Notes under the pieces: model-generated
Told to the model about the DNA's origin: nothing
Database searches by the model: none
The model's input: only the letters and a program-made list of their open reading frames with translations
Part shown: piece after piece, positions 8,675 to 18,397 of the stretch
Layout: each line of letters opens with the position of its first letter
Position numbering within the stretch: position 1 is the stretch's first letter
Source of the DNA: Phycisphaerae bacterium
Lineage (GTDB): Bacteria; Planctomycetota; Phycisphaerae; Sedimentisphaerales; UBA12454
Assembly (NCBI GenBank): GCA_041652575.1
Contig: JBAZHC010000013.1
Location: 1 to 64,000, forward strand
Direction: 5' to 3'
Length of the DNA stretch: 64,000 nt
Position numbers and translations under genes: made by a program

Positions 8675-9295
8675 TTAGACCGCTCTTATCATTTCTGTGA
8701 TTTTCATCAGCCTGCTTATATTATCGCGTTCGGCCTCGGCAAGTTTGTCGTAGATAAAGCGAATTGTCTGATGCAGTTCAGGGATAACCACATGTTCGAG
8801 CACGTTTACGCGACGGCGTGTTTTCTGGAGTTCATCGGCAAGGAGCTGAGCCTGTTTTTCCTTTTCGGCAAGTTCGAGCAGTTTGTCGAAGACTTTTTCC
8901 AGACCCTTAAGTGCGATGTCAAGTTCGCCGCTGGTGGTTGAAAAGCCATAGCTTATTATTTCACCTTCGATTTCCTTGGTGAATTTCGGAACCCTTACGT
9001 TCATTATCGCGGCAAAACTTATTGCAAGACTGAATTTCTTTGTTGGAACTTCCATTGCTGATTTTATATTTTCAGGTTCCATCGTGGCCCGCGCCATAAC
9101 GAAACGTCTCGATGTCTCGACCAATTCTTTTTCAACCTCGTTTCTCAATGAGCCCAGAGTTCTGGAAATTTGTATAAGCTGTCTTGAGATTTCATCTCTT
9201 TTCTGGCTGAGCAGTTTATGCCCTCTGGCCGCAAGCGCAACGCGTCTGCGGAGTGAAAGCAATTCCATTCTTGTCGCATTTGTGTTTGTCTGCAT
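8675..9295 (-). CDS. atpD: V-type ATP synthase subunit D
   Basis: At 206 residues it has the usual length and the family's start (ATRMELLSLRRRVALAARGHKLLSQKRDEI), followed by two long coiled-coil helices that form the rotor stalk turning inside the A3B3 head. It is the last gene of the V-ATPase operon, 6 bases after subunit B. The order B-D matches bacterial and archaeal V/A-ATPase operons. Confidence 0.95.
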   Translation of the reverse strand: MQTNTNATRMELLSLRRRVALAARGHKLLSQKRDEISRQLIQISRTLGSLRNEVEKELVETSRRFVMARATMEPENIKSAMEVPTKKFSLAISFAAIMNVRVPKFTKEIEGEIISYGFSTTSGELDIALKGLEKVFDKLLELAEKEKQAQLLADELQKTRRRVNVLEHVVIPELHQTIRFIYDKLAEAERDNISRLMKITEMIRAV

Positions 9296-9301
9296 AGCCG
9301 G

Positions 9302-10681
9302 TTATTTTCTGAAGTTAGGCATATATTTCTTAAGGAACTCGGCGCGAATACGTTTCAGTTCGTTATCTTCGAACATACTTAACAGTTCCCAGCCGAGATT
9401 GAGAGTTTGTTCGATGGTTCTGTTCTCATAGTAGCCCTGAGAGATATATCGTTTTTCAAATTCGTTCGCAAAGGTCATATATTTTCTGTCTTCGTCCGAC
9501 AGGGCCGCTTCGCCGAGGATTGTCGCAAGTTCCTGGCACTCTTTGCCGCGAGCGTAAGCGGCGTATAGCTGATTATACAAATCGGCGTGGTCTTCGCGTG
9601 TTTTGTCCTTGCCGATACCCTTGTCCTTCAACCGTGAAAGGCTCGGCAGCACATCAACCGGCGGGGCGATGGCTTTGCGATGCAGAGAACGCGAAAGAAT
9701 TATCTGCCCCTCGGTAATGTAACCTGTCAAATCCGGTACGGGATGGGTCTTGTCATCTTCGGGCATTGTCAGAACGGGCACCATCGTAATCGAACCCTTT
9801 TTGTTTTTGATTCGTCCCGCACGTTCGTAAATCGTCGCAAGGTCGGTATAAAGATAACCCGGATAGCCTCGCCTGCCGGGAACTTCTTTTCGCGCGGCGC
9901 TAATCTGGCGAAGGGCTTCGCAATAATTTGTCATATCGTTAAGGATAACGAGAACGTGCATATCCTTTTCGAAGGCGAGATATTCCGCGGCGGTGAGAGC
10001 GACTCGCGGGGTCGCGATTCTTTCGATTGCAGGGTCGTTGGCGAGATTGATAAACATAACGGCTCTTTCAATAGCGCCGGTGTTCTGCAAATCATTGATG
10101 AAGAACTGGGCGGCTTCGAAAGTTATGCCCATCGCGGCGAAAACTACGGCAAACTGTTCGCCTTTGCCGAGAACCGTTGCCTGTCTTGCGAGCTGGGCGG
10201 TCAGTTCGTCGTGAGGCAAACCGGAACCGCTGAATATAGGCAGCTTTTGGCCGCGAACAAGCGGATTCAAGCCGTCGATGGTCGATATGCCGGTCTGGAT
10301 AAATTCGTTGGGATAGTCTCTGCTGTATGGATTGATAGGGTTGCCGTTGATGTTGAGGCGTTTTTCAGCGATGATTTCTGCGCCGCCGTCTTTTGGTTCG
10401 CCGATACCGTTGAAAACTCTGCCGAGAATGTCCGGCGAGACGGCAAGCTGCTGAGGTCTGCCGAGCATCCTGACCGTGGCGGAATTTATGTCGATGCCTT
10501 CGGTGCCTTCGAAGACCTGGACAAGCACTTTGTCCCTGTCGACCTGCAGTATCTGGCCGTGACGGATTGAGCCGTCGCCGATTTCTATATCGACTATTTC
10601 GCCGTAACGGGCGCCATCGACCGATTCGACCAGTATCAAAGGACCGCTTATACTTGTTACTGTCTGGTATTCCTTAAGCAT
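9302..10681 (-). CDS. atpB: V-type ATP synthase subunit B
   Basis: This is the 459-residue non-catalytic head subunit. It carries the hallmark stretches [31 protein letters not shown] (here [14 protein letters not shown]), [14 protein letters not shown] and [21 protein letters not shown], and has no Walker A lysine, as expected. It alternates with subunit A in the hexameric head and contributes the arginine finger. Its start overlaps the end of the subunit A gene by 8 bases (10674-10681), so the two are translationally coupled, fitting their equal stoichiometry. Confidence 0.97.
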   Translation of the reverse strand: MLKEYQTVTSISGPLILVESVDGARYGEIVDIEIGDGSIRHGQILQVDRDKVLVQVFEGTEGIDINSATVRMLGRPQQLAVSPDILGRVFNGIGEPKDGGAEIIAEKRLNINGNPINPYSRDYPNEFIQTGISTIDGLNPLVRGQKLPIFSGSGLPHDELTAQLARQATVLGKGEQFAVVFAAMGITFEAAQFFINDLQNTGAIERAVMFINLANDPAIERIATPRVALTAAEYLAFEKDMHVLVILNDMTNYCEALRQISAARKEVPGRRGYPGYLYTDLATIYERAGRIKNKKGSITMVPVLTMPEDDKTHPVPDLTGYITEGQIILSRSLHRKAIAPPVDVLPSLSRLKDKGIGKDKTREDHADLYNQLYAAYARGKECQELATILGEAALSDEDRKYMTFANEFEKRYISQGYYENRTIEQTLNLGWELLSMFEDNELKRIRAEFLKKYMPNFRK

Positions 10682-12455
10682 TTTTTGCTCCTGTAAGTTG
10701 AGCCTTGAATTCTTCGTCTATTTTGTTTCGTATTTTTATGATTGTTTCAATCTGCTCTTCCGGCACAAACTTGGCCCTGGCGATGTCCTGCCATACCGCA
10801 AATTTTAAAATGTCGCCTGTCTCAACGCCGCGGCCGATAGCCTCAAGAGCTTTGTTGTGGAAGTGAAGTATACTCTTGAGCATTTCGAACTGTTTTTCCA
10901 TCGAGGTATATGTATCTACTTCGTGAAAGGCGTTCTGGTGCAGGTAATCTTCACGGATACTTTTGGAAGTCTGGAGTACCATTCGGTCGGCCGGACTTAT
11001 CGCTTCAGAACCGACAAGCCTTACGATTTCGACAAGGCCTGATTCCTGTTCCAGCAGGCTCATCGCCTCCTGGGTCAGAGACATCATTTCCTGTCCTCTT
11101 TCCTTGTCCTTGAAGCAGCTTGGCAGATATTGTTTATAAAACGAATAGCTTGTCAGCCAGTCGATTGCAGGGAAATGTCTCTGATAAGCGAGTTTGCCCA
11201 TCAGCGACCAGAAGACCTTTACGACGTGCAATGTCGCCTGTACAACTGAATCTGACAAATCGCCACCCGGCGGACTTACCGCACCAATTATCGAAAGAGA
11301 AGCCTGACGGTCGGGCTTTCCAAGACAATCGACGCTGCCGGCACGTTCGTAGAACGATGCGATTCGTGAGGCAAGATACGCGGGATAACCTTCTTCAGCG
11401 GGCATTTCCTCAAGTCTTGTCGATATTTCTCGCATTGCCTCGGCCCATCGGCTTGTAGAATCTGCCATCAGAGCTACGTTATAACCCATATCACGGAAGT
11501 ATTCGGCGATTGTCATTCCTGTGTAAACCGAAGCCTCTCTTGCGGCTACGGGCATATCGGAAGTATTGGCGATAAGAACCGAGCGTTTCATCAAAGGCTG
11601 GCCGCTGCGGGGGTCTTTCAATTCCGGAAATTCCATCAGCACATCGGTCATCTCGTTGCCTCGCTCGCCGCAGCCGACATAAACAACGACGTCGGCATCG
11701 ACCCACTTGGCAAGCTGATGCTGCACAACTGTTTTTCCTGAACCGAAAGGTCCGGGTACGCAGGCTGTGCCGCCTCTGGCTATCGGGAAAAATGTATCTA
11801 TAACGCGCTGGCCCGTCTGCAGGATAGAATTCGGTGCAAGTCTTTGTTTTACTGTCCGGCCCGTGCGTACGGGACATTTCTGCATCATTTTAATTTCATG
11901 CTTTTTGCCGTTGCCTGAGGTAACAGTCGCGATAATCTGCTCGACGGTGTAATCGCCTTCTTTAAGGCCTTCGATTTTTCCGCTTATATTCTGTGGAATC
12001 ATAATTTTGTGCAGCAGAATCGGTGTTTCCTGAACTTCGCCGATTATATCGCCGCCGTCAACCTGAGCACCATTTTCAATAACAGGTTTTAAATGCCATT
12101 TCTTTTCCCTGTTAAGGCCCGGCAACTGACTGCCGCGAAGGATATAATTTCCCTGCACCTTATAAAGCTCATTAAGCGGCCTTTGGATACCGTCATAAAT
12201 ACTTTCAATCAATCCGGGTCCGAGTTCGACGCTCAACGGGGCTCCGGTATCGACGACAGGTTCTCCGGGGCCGACACTGATGGTGTCTTCGTAAACCTGG
12301 ATGCTCGCGGTTTCGCCTTTGAGTTCGACGATTTCGCCGATAAGGTTATGCTTGCTGACTCTCACAACATCATACATTCTCGAACCGAGCATTCCTTTGG
12401 CTGTTACGACCGGACCTGCAACTTTTACTATCGTTCCTGTTTTTGTCTCTGACAT
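10674..12455 (-). CDS. atpA: V-type ATP synthase subunit A (catalytic)
   Basis: This is the 593-residue catalytic head subunit. The Walker A motif GPFGSGKT is at residues 235-242, and the V/A-type non-homologous bulge (about 115-190: [20 protein letters not shown] and on) separates it from F-type alpha/beta. Other family blocks are [34 protein letters not shown] and [12 protein letters not shown]. It hydrolyses or makes ATP at the A/B interfaces. The subunit F gene lies 24 bases upstream in the operon. Confidence 0.97.
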   Translation of the reverse strand: MSETKTGTIVKVAGPVVTAKGMLGSRMYDVVRVSKHNLIGEIVELKGETASIQVYEDTISVGPGEPVVDTGAPLSVELGPGLIESIYDGIQRPLNELYKVQGNYILRGSQLPGLNREKKWHLKPVIENGAQVDGGDIIGEVQETPILLHKIMIPQNISGKIEGLKEGDYTVEQIIATVTSGNGKKHEIKMMQKCPVRTGRTVKQRLAPNSILQTGQRVIDTFFPIARGGTACVPGPFGSGKTVVQHQLAKWVDADVVVYVGCGERGNEMTDVLMEFPELKDPRSGQPLMKRSVLIANTSDMPVAAREASVYTGMTIAEYFRDMGYNVALMADSTSRWAEAMREISTRLEEMPAEEGYPAYLASRIASFYERAGSVDCLGKPDRQASLSIIGAVSPPGGDLSDSVVQATLHVVKVFWSLMGKLAYQRHFPAIDWLTSYSFYKQYLPSCFKDKERGQEMMSLTQEAMSLLEQESGLVEIVRLVGSEAISPADRMVLQTSKSIREDYLHQNAFHEVDTYTSMEKQFEMLKSILHFHNKALEAIGRGVETGDILKFAVWQDIARAKFVPEEQIETIIKIRNKIDEEFKAQLTGAKNA

Positions 12456-12479
12456 AATTTATCCTGTTTTAGAAAGAGT

Positions 12480-12803
12480 CTAAGAATTCTGTAATATATT
12501 TATTCCTGTAGCGTGTTTCAAAAGCCTCGACAGGCTTTCAATCGCAAAGCCCTTCGATTCGGTAGTAAACGGCACGACGAGCACGCAGGGCACAGGCTTT
12601 GTGACGAACCGGCCGAAAACTTCCTGCGCGGCCGGGGCCATATTTTCTGAAACGATGACAAGGACATACTTTTCATCAATAATTTTTTCCGCTGCCTGAA
12701 CAATCTGCTCGGCCTTATCGTCGACTGTGAAACAATCCACGCCGAGCGCCGAATAAGGCATCACGAAATCAGCACTACCGAGTATCGCTACTTTTCCCTG
12801 CAT
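12480..12803 (-). CDS. atpF: V-type ATP synthase subunit F
   Basis: At 107 residues it has the short Rossmann-like fold of the central-stalk subunit F: KVAILGSADFVMPYSALGVD at the start and KYVLVIVSENMA in the middle. In the family it binds subunit D and regulates rotation. It sits between C and A, the standard place in this operon type, with a 2-base gap to subunit C. Confidence 0.92.
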   Translation of the reverse strand: MQGKVAILGSADFVMPYSALGVDCFTVDDKAEQIVQAAEKIIDEKYVLVIVSENMAPAAQEVFGRFVTKPVPCVLVVPFTTESKGFAIESLSRLLKHATGINILQNS

Positions 12804-12805
12804 AG

Positions 12806-13846
12806 TTAAACAACAATCCTGTCATGAATTACTTTTGGGTCCATCTGCGCTTTTTTACAGGCAAGAACCATTCTTACCATTCTTATCTCGTGCTCTTTTC
12901 TCATAAGATAAGCCACTATCGGCTGATGGCCGGCGGTTATCTGGTCGGCACTTTTGAGATAGCCGGTAAGATGCCACTCCGCAGCCGCTTCGAGTTTTAA
13001 AAATGAATTATTGCTTTGCATATAACCTGCGCCTGCTTCGAGTATTTGATAATAAGGCGTCGCGGCAAAGGCCTGAGCAAGGCCGTCATAGCCGATATCA
13101 ATCATCTGGCTGAGCCTGGCGGGGTCGATATATCCGCCGGGCATAAAAACGTCCCTGTCCTGCATCTCGGTAAATTTCAGCCTCATCATCGTGCGGATGT
13201 TAGTGATGTCTGCATACATTCTCATAAGCTCGACAAGAAAAACGCTGCCTGCCTCTGCCGCGTTTTTAATCTGAAATTCCGCTTCGACTTTATCCATTGC
13301 GATATCGATATCACGGACGTTTTTGTTTTTGTAGTAGCCGAGAACTCCCGCTTCCACCGCTTCCTGCAAATACTTCGGCAGGGCGGTATAATCTTCCTGC
13401 TCAAAAACCAGTTCGAACTGGTCGACAGGTATATTTCCCTGGTCGCAGTAATCGGCCGGATTGCCGAGCGGTTTTTCGAGGACGAGCCTGCGTATCGCCA
13501 GTCTCATATTCGCGAAGTCAGACCTTGCCTGCAGAAATTCTATTATTTTCTCATCAATGAGCAATTGGCAAATTAGTTTTTTTGTTTCCCTTCGTCTGTC
13601 GCACAGCAGTTTTTCAAGCTCTTCATTTGAAACGGATTCTGTCATGGCATAATCGGTTCCGTTCAGAAGTTCGACAGTGTCCTTAAAGCTGTTACTATTT
13701 GCCATTTCTGCAAAAAAGGCCGAGTCGAACAATTTCTCCGACAGCGTTTTTACCTGTGCCGTCGCGAAGATATAACGCCAGTCTTCTTCACCGACCGGCG
13801 GATACAGGCTAAAATGCAGAACGTTTTGTTGTTGAACCGGATTCAT
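12806..13846 (-). CDS. atpC: V-type ATP synthase subunit C
   Basis: This is a 346-residue, almost fully helical protein of the VatC/AC39 family, the funnel that couples the central shaft to the membrane ring. Family-like segments are the N-terminal VGEEDWRYIFATAQVKTLSEKL, the repeated NMRLAIRR and TNIRTMMRLKF helices, and the closing KEHEIRMVRMVLACKKAQMD. Its identity rests mainly on operon position and this repeated helix pattern. Confidence 0.9.
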   Translation of the reverse strand: MNPVQQQNVLHFSLYPPVGEEDWRYIFATAQVKTLSEKLFDSAFFAEMANSNSFKDTVELLNGTDYAMTESVSNEELEKLLCDRRRETKKLICQLLIDEKIIEFLQARSDFANMRLAIRRLVLEKPLGNPADYCDQGNIPVDQFELVFEQEDYTALPKYLQEAVEAGVLGYYKNKNVRDIDIAMDKVEAEFQIKNAAEAGSVFLVELMRMYADITNIRTMMRLKFTEMQDRDVFMPGGYIDPARLSQMIDIGYDGLAQAFAATPYYQILEAGAGYMQSNNSFLKLEAAAEWHLTGYLKSADQITAGHQPIVAYLMRKEHEIRMVRMVLACKKAQMDPKVIHDRIVV

Positions 13847-13858
13847 TTTATTATCAGT

Positions 13859-14455
13859 TTATCCCTGGCCAAATAATTCAGCGGCCAATTCGCTTTGAAG
13901 GTTTTCTTTTGCCGTTTCAAGAAGAACTTTCAGGCTTCCATTTACTCTTACCCTGCCTTTTTGCAGGATGAAACCTGCTCCGATATCAGCTTTTGCCTCG
14001 GCCAGTTTCAGATTTCCCTTTATTTTTGGGGAAAGTTTCGCGTTTAACCGTTCGACAAAAGCGGCATCGATTCTTTTTTCATTTTTGTCGATGACAATTT
14101 CCTCATCGCCGGTATTTACCGACATAAGTATCAGTTTTTCCATAAGCTGCTGATAGTCCTGTGTGCCCATGGTTTTGATTTTTTCCGCTGCCGCGGCGAA
14201 AGTCTGCTCGAGCATATCGTTTCTTGCCTGGAGAGATTTCCTGGCTATTTCCATCCTGGTCTGCGCAAGTATCTGCGAGCTGGTCTCCTGAGCGGCCTGG
14301 TTTGCGAGCTTTGCGGTCTGGCTGTCGAAGCTGTCAAGCTCTGCCCGGAGTTTCTGTGTTTCCTGCGAGGCTTTTTCGTCAGCCTGCTTTTTTATATTTT
14401 CCGCCTGCCCCTGGGCTTCGGACAGAATCTTGCCTGTAACTTCATTGGCACTCAT
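13859..14455 (-). CDS. atpE: V-type ATP synthase subunit E
   Basis: This is a 198-residue peripheral-stalk protein. The first 100 residues are a charged Ala/Gln/Glu/Lys coiled coil (ILSEAQGQAENIKKQADEKA), followed by a small globular end containing GAGFILQKGRVRVNGSL, typical of VatE. It pairs with the G/H subunit encoded at the operon's 5' end to form the stator. Confidence 0.92.
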   Translation of the reverse strand: MSANEVTGKILSEAQGQAENIKKQADEKASQETQKLRAELDSFDSQTAKLANQAAQETSSQILAQTRMEIARKSLQARNDMLEQTFAAAAEKIKTMGTQDYQQLMEKLILMSVNTGDEEIVIDKNEKRIDAAFVERLNAKLSPKIKGNLKLAEAKADIGAGFILQKGRVRVNGSLKVLLETAKENLQSELAAELFGQG

Positions 14456-14485
14456 AATATTTCACCAAAAAATATACTGATTGTT

Positions 14486-15016
14486 TTATTGACCTGTCAC
14501 GGCGGCAGTAACAACCTTTACCGCTTCCCAGTCAACTCCGAATTTCAGAATGAAAATCGTTGTCAAAAGTCCGAACAACGCGTAAAGCTCAACCATAGCT
14601 GCGTAAACGGCACCGGCCTTAAAAGCCATTTCAGGACGTTTGGCGGCCATAACGATGCCTGCGGCACAAACATTACCCTGATGAATCGCGCTGATCAGTC
14701 CTGCTATGCCGACAGGAAGACAGCCGGCAAGTACGGTAAGACCCTGCCATGTACTTAATGTAACTTTGAAATCGGCTGAGAAGAAACCCATAAAGTTCAT
14801 AACAAGCATCGCGCCGACAAGACCGTAAATGCCCTGCGTGCCGGGCAGCACGACGAGCATAAAATTAAGGCCGTATCTTTCAGGTTTTTCCGTAAGGACG
14901 CCTGCAGATGCGCGGCCGGCATTGCCGACACCGATAGAAGAGCCGGAGCCGGAAAGAAATACCGCCGCCGCCGCTCCCAAAACCGCCAACATATTACCAA
15001 TTCCCATCATTTCCAT
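14486..15016 (-). CDS. atpK: V-type ATP synthase subunit K (membrane ring), sodium-type site
   Basis: This 176-residue proteolipid has four transmembrane helices in two duplicated hairpins. Only the second hairpin has the ion-carrying acid (Glu143 in VELYALFG). The first has LPGTQGIYG instead (Leu57, Thr60, Gln61), and Gln113 lies in the loop helix (IHQGN). These five residues correspond in identity and spacing to Leu61, Thr64, Gln65, Gln110 and Glu139 of the sodium-binding NtpK ring of Enterococcus hirae. I therefore infer Na+ rather than H+ coupling; the comparison is from memory of that structure. Confidence 0.93.
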   Translation of the reverse strand: MEMMGIGNMLAVLGAAAAVFLSGSGSSIGVGNAGRASAGVLTEKPERYGLNFMLVVLPGTQGIYGLVGAMLVMNFMGFFSADFKVTLSTWQGLTVLAGCLPVGIAGLISAIHQGNVCAAGIVMAAKRPEMAFKAGAVYAAMVELYALFGLLTTIFILKFGVDWEAVKVVTAAVTGQ

Positions 15017-15046
15017 AGCCAGACCTCTCTAAAAATATAGTTGCTT

Positions 15047-17026
15047 TTAAATTTTTTCTTTCTTTATGTACACATATTTATACTGTTTCGACAGCGGTGC
15101 GAACTCTTTGCCTCCGCCGACGAGGAACTTCGGAAAATATTCGACAAACTGAAGACGCATAGTATGAACAAACGCGCCAAGCGCCGACGATGCCGTCGCG
15201 AAGATATGGCCGAGTACCAGCAGGATTATCGCCAGAACCATCCCGACATAAGGTATTTCACTGAGAGTTTTGCCGATGACATTAATGGCCATCGCAACGC
15301 CGGCAGAAGAGATGCCCAGTGCCATAAGACGCAGATAGCTCAATATATCGCCAAGATAAAAAACTGTGCTGAAGAGCTGGTAAGTTCCCATTCCTATTCT
15401 GCCGCCCCAGCCGCCTTCTCTCTGACTGAATAAAAGTATGACAGCCGCCGGGAGTATCGCGAATTTTATCGCGATTGAACCCAGTATCGCAGGCGCAAAT
15501 CCCATTTTTGCCGCTCCGAACAGGGCGAGCGAATTAACCAGTAAAAACCATACGAGCTTGTCGCAAACCGCCGCGATATATTCTTTCCTTCTGGCAAGGT
15601 CAAAAAATCCGACAAGAAGGCCAAGCATTATCTGGAAATAACCGAGCGCTACCGCTATTGCGAAAAACTTCATCGGGTCGCTCAGCGGATCGAACCACAT
15701 TGTCCTGTCGATAAGAGTGACAATCCATTTGATATTATATGCAACGCCAAGGTCCCGCAGACCTGAGCCGAACCAGCCGCCGGTCATTGCTCCGGTTCCG
15801 ATTGACAATATTCCGCAGACAAGCAGCAGATATAAAAATCTCTTGTCGCCCTGAAGTTTCTTTATCAGATAAACGGATGCAGCGATAAGTATCAGGCCGC
15901 AGCCGACATCGGCAAGGCACAGAGCGAAAAAGATTGCAAAAAACGGTGCCAAAAACCACGTCGGGTCAACCTCGACATACATCGGCATTCCGTACAGTTT
16001 GGTGATTACCTCGAACGGTTTGGCTGCAAGGCTGTTCTCTATTTGAACGGGAACTTCCTCGTCCTGTGCAGGATTGATGAGATTAAAGCTGGTGCCTTCG
16101 AATTTTTCGAGGATGCTCCGTAGTTTTTTCAGGTCGTGTTTTTTTATCCAGCCTTCGAGTATGACTGTTTTTTCGCTTTCCGGCACGGCAAGTCTTGTCT
16201 GCTCGCGGCCGAGAAGATTTCTGTAATGGTCCGCAAGGATTTGGAGCTGCAGGCGATTTTCGCTTAACTGCCGAGCCTGTTTTTCGAGAGAAACAATCTG
16301 CAGGCGTGTATCGTCAATCTGCTTTCGTGTGTTTGTAATCAGTTCGGCCGGAGTACCTTTGAATTGCGATAAATTTACCGCTTCGAATTCGATGCTTCTA
16401 AGAGCTTTATAGACTTCGGCGGAATGTTCCTTAAGAGCGACGACAATACAGGCGATAAGCCTGTCTTTTGTGCCGATTTTTTCAATCGCCGCCTTAAAGT
16501 CTTTTATCTTTTCCGGTATGAGCACGAAATTTTTTTCAGGAATAAGCCCTAAAATCGCAGAGCTTTTTTCAAGTTTCTCCAAATCAGCCAGGTCAATGCC
16601 AAGTTTTTCCCACGGCAAAAGCATACTTAATTGCCCCTGTGAATGTTCCTGCTGGTCGCGGAGTTTATGAAGCTGATTTGAAAGTTTACTGCATACTTCG
16701 AGCATCTGCATAGCCTTGTCGGTATTAACCGCCGAGGCATATTCTTTTTCGCTGATAACCGCACGCGGTGCGAGCATTTGTGTAAATGTAGGTTTTGGGG
16801 CGTATTGATTTAAAAACTGGACCGTTGAATCAATCTTTGTACTTAATTCTTCAACCTGTTTCGGTTTTTCGACTTCGGTATGCAGTTCAGGCCAGTCTTT
16901 ACTGACGTTGGCCCGCTGGGCATCGTGTATTTGCACCATGCCCGAATTCTGAAGGGCTTCCAGAACATCTGCCGCTTCAGTATGATAACTGGCGATAAGA
17001 ATTTTTTGCATTAGAGCTATTGACAT
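15047..17026 (-). CDS. atpI: V-type ATP synthase subunit I (a subunit)
   Basis: At 659 residues the first half is soluble and coiled-coil rich (peripheral-stalk contact). From about residue 355 there are seven or eight membrane helices, starting DPTWFLAPFFAIFFALCLAD, the classic subunit a/I boundary. The LGDILSYLRLMALGISSAGVAMAIN segment contains the conserved arginine that faces the rotor acid. It forms the ion half-channels. An internal ATG gives MQKILIASYH 15 bases later and could be the real start; neither has a strong ribosome-binding site. Confidence 0.95.
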   Translation of the reverse strand: MSIALMQKILIASYHTEAADVLEALQNSGMVQIHDAQRANVSKDWPELHTEVEKPKQVEELSTKIDSTVQFLNQYAPKPTFTQMLAPRAVISEKEYASAVNTDKAMQMLEVCSKLSNQLHKLRDQQEHSQGQLSMLLPWEKLGIDLADLEKLEKSSAILGLIPEKNFVLIPEKIKDFKAAIEKIGTKDRLIACIVVALKEHSAEVYKALRSIEFEAVNLSQFKGTPAELITNTRKQIDDTRLQIVSLEKQARQLSENRLQLQILADHYRNLLGREQTRLAVPESEKTVILEGWIKKHDLKKLRSILEKFEGTSFNLINPAQDEEVPVQIENSLAAKPFEVITKLYGMPMYVEVDPTWFLAPFFAIFFALCLADVGCGLILIAASVYLIKKLQGDKRFLYLLLVCGILSIGTGAMTGGWFGSGLRDLGVAYNIKWIVTLIDRTMWFDPLSDPMKFFAIAVALGYFQIMLGLLVGFFDLARRKEYIAAVCDKLVWFLLVNSLALFGAAKMGFAPAILGSIAIKFAILPAAVILLFSQREGGWGGRIGMGTYQLFSTVFYLGDILSYLRLMALGISSAGVAMAINVIGKTLSEIPYVGMVLAIILLVLGHIFATASSALGAFVHTMRLQFVEYFPKFLVGGGKEFAPLSKQYKYVYIKKEKI

Positions 17027-17045
17027 TGTTTGTCCGGTGAAACTC

Positions 17046-17372
17046 TTATTGTGTTTTTTCAGTCAGGCGATTACGCAAAAAATCAATGACTTTATCTGCC
17101 GCCGATTCTTTACGCTTCGCCGCAGCGGCTTTTAACTGCTGTTGCTGCTGAGCTGCTTTTTCCGTCATTTCTTTGGCCTGTTTTTGCCCTTGGGCCTGAC
17201 CCTGCTCTTTTGATTTCGCAATCGCTTCTTTTCTCTGCCGCTGAGCCTCTGCGAGCCGGTCGTTACGGTCTTTTTTAACCTGCTCTTCGGTTTCGGCAGT
17301 GTATTTTTGAGCGTCTTCTATCAGCTTTTTCGCCTTGTTTTCAGCTTCTTTAATCTGTTTTATTAGTTCCAT
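17046..17372 (-). CDS. V-type ATP synthase subunit G/H (peripheral stalk)
   Basis: This 108-residue protein is one continuous coiled coil (MELIKQIKEAENKAKKLIEDAQ, then Lys/Gln/Ala/Glu repeats with a QQQQQ run), ending in a short helix DKVIDFLRNRL. That is the pattern of archaeal AhaH/VatG, the partner of subunit E. It is the first gene of the V-ATPase operon, 19 bases before subunit I. The 285 bases upstream (17373-17657) should hold the operon promoter; I could not pick a convincing -35/-10 pair there. Confidence 0.85.
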   Translation of the reverse strand: MELIKQIKEAENKAKKLIEDAQKYTAETEEQVKKDRNDRLAEAQRQRKEAIAKSKEQGQAQGQKQAKEMTEKAAQQQQQLKAAAAKRKESAADKVIDFLRNRLTEKTQ

Positions 17373-17657
17373 TTTTATACCATATATAGATTTGTATTAT
17401 TTTGAACGCGAGCAGAAGAAGCAAGTATAGGTATTGTTGTATAAATTTCCAGAAAATTACCCCAGTTTTTTTGTAAGATTATCGGCATTTATTAACAAAA
17501 AACGGTCTTTCGTTAAAAAATACACAAATGTAGCTGTCAGGGCCTGTTTTGCCGATTATTAGGAGTTTTATGTGTGTCTGGGGCGGTTAGTTTCGGCGGT
17601 TTGTGCGATAAGGTAAGGTTTTTTTTAAAAAAATGGTACCAGAATAGCCGTGATATT

Positions 17658-18041
17658 TTATACCTCTACGGCCTGATATTCCGAGGCGAGTTGTTTTTCT
17701 CTCTGTTCACCCGGCTTGAAAGGCAGGGGCTGGGCGAATTGAATTACTATTTTTTTCATAAAAGAACTTATGTTTTCGACCCTGCATACAAAGCCGCTTC
17801 TTATATGATTTTCAAGATTGAAAGAATCATCCAGGTCATGGCGAGGTACGCTGAATCGGGCTGTTATATATTGACCCTGATATGGAGAGCTGTCTGAGAA
17901 ACAAGTAAAGGCCGCTCCGTCACTGCTGATGTTAACCATCTGTCCCTGTGACAGAATATCTGTAAAATCTTCGGCAAACCAGACGGGCCAGTGATAGTTA
18001 AGACGTTTTTCTCTGCGGCGTTCCATTGTGTGTTCACTCAT
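17658..18041 (-). CDS. PilZ-domain protein, probable cyclic di-GMP receptor
   Basis: The 127-residue protein is a single PilZ domain. The RxxxR motif (RREKRLNYHWPVWF) sits at the N-terminus and the (D/N)xSxxG motif is NISSDGAAF, both needed for cyclic di-GMP binding. The start at 18041 has GGAG 7-8 bases upstream. No output domain is fused, so it would act by binding a partner. The GGDEF protein at 5.5-6.6 kb is the nearest possible source of its ligand. Confidence 0.88.
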   Translation of the reverse strand: MSEHTMERRREKRLNYHWPVWFAEDFTDILSQGQMVNISSDGAAFTCFSDSSPYQGQYITARFSVPRHDLDDSFNLENHIRSGFVCRVENISSFMKKIVIQFAQPLPFKPGEQREKQLASEYQAVEV

Positions 18042-18353
18042 ATTGCAACTCCATTTAATTTAATAGTTAAAGTTCGTCAAAAGACAAGCACGGGTTAACG
18101 AGAGCAGTTATAAAAATGACGATATTTTTTTTAAGAGTCGAAAAACTTTTCAAAACCCATATTTTGTTGGAAGAAAAAAACGCTGAATAAACCGCAAAGA
18201 ATGCCGATGTCCGATAATCTTTGAAATTTATGCTGCGGAAAGATGAATTTATATCGATTTTACTTGACCCGAGGGTATGTTTTTTATTATACTTAGTATA
18301 AGAACGCTGGGTTTGGCGCAGACGCAAAAAAACTTTAAAGAACAAACTCCAGC

Positions 18354-18380
18354 AGGGGTGCCGGATGGTCCGACACTCCT
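18354..18380 (-). terminator. Hairpin downstream of murD
   Basis: AGGGGTGCCGGA and TCCGACACTCCT pair over 12 positions with one mismatch and one G-U around a 3-base loop, 18 bases after the murD stop on the minus strand. The T-rich run follows only after about 20 bases, so this is a weak or Rho-assisted terminator. The rest of the gene-free stretch 18042-18397 is AT-rich, and I see no supported gene in it. Confidence 0.5.
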
Positions 18381-18397
18381 TATTTTTGCGCCTGTTT

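Noticed and set aside
9680..10570. 296-residue open frame on the plus strand
   Set aside because: It lies fully antisense to the V-ATPase subunit B gene; the coding signal belongs to subunit B and the antisense translation has no domain.
15041..15433. 130-residue plus-strand frame
   Set aside because: Antisense to V-ATPase subunit I, rich in Arg and Cys as expected from a shadow frame.
18067..18345. 92-residue open frame on the minus strand between PilZ and murD
   Set aside because: Composition is AT-driven (Phe, Lys, Ser), there is no ribosome-binding site and no motif; judged to be chance.
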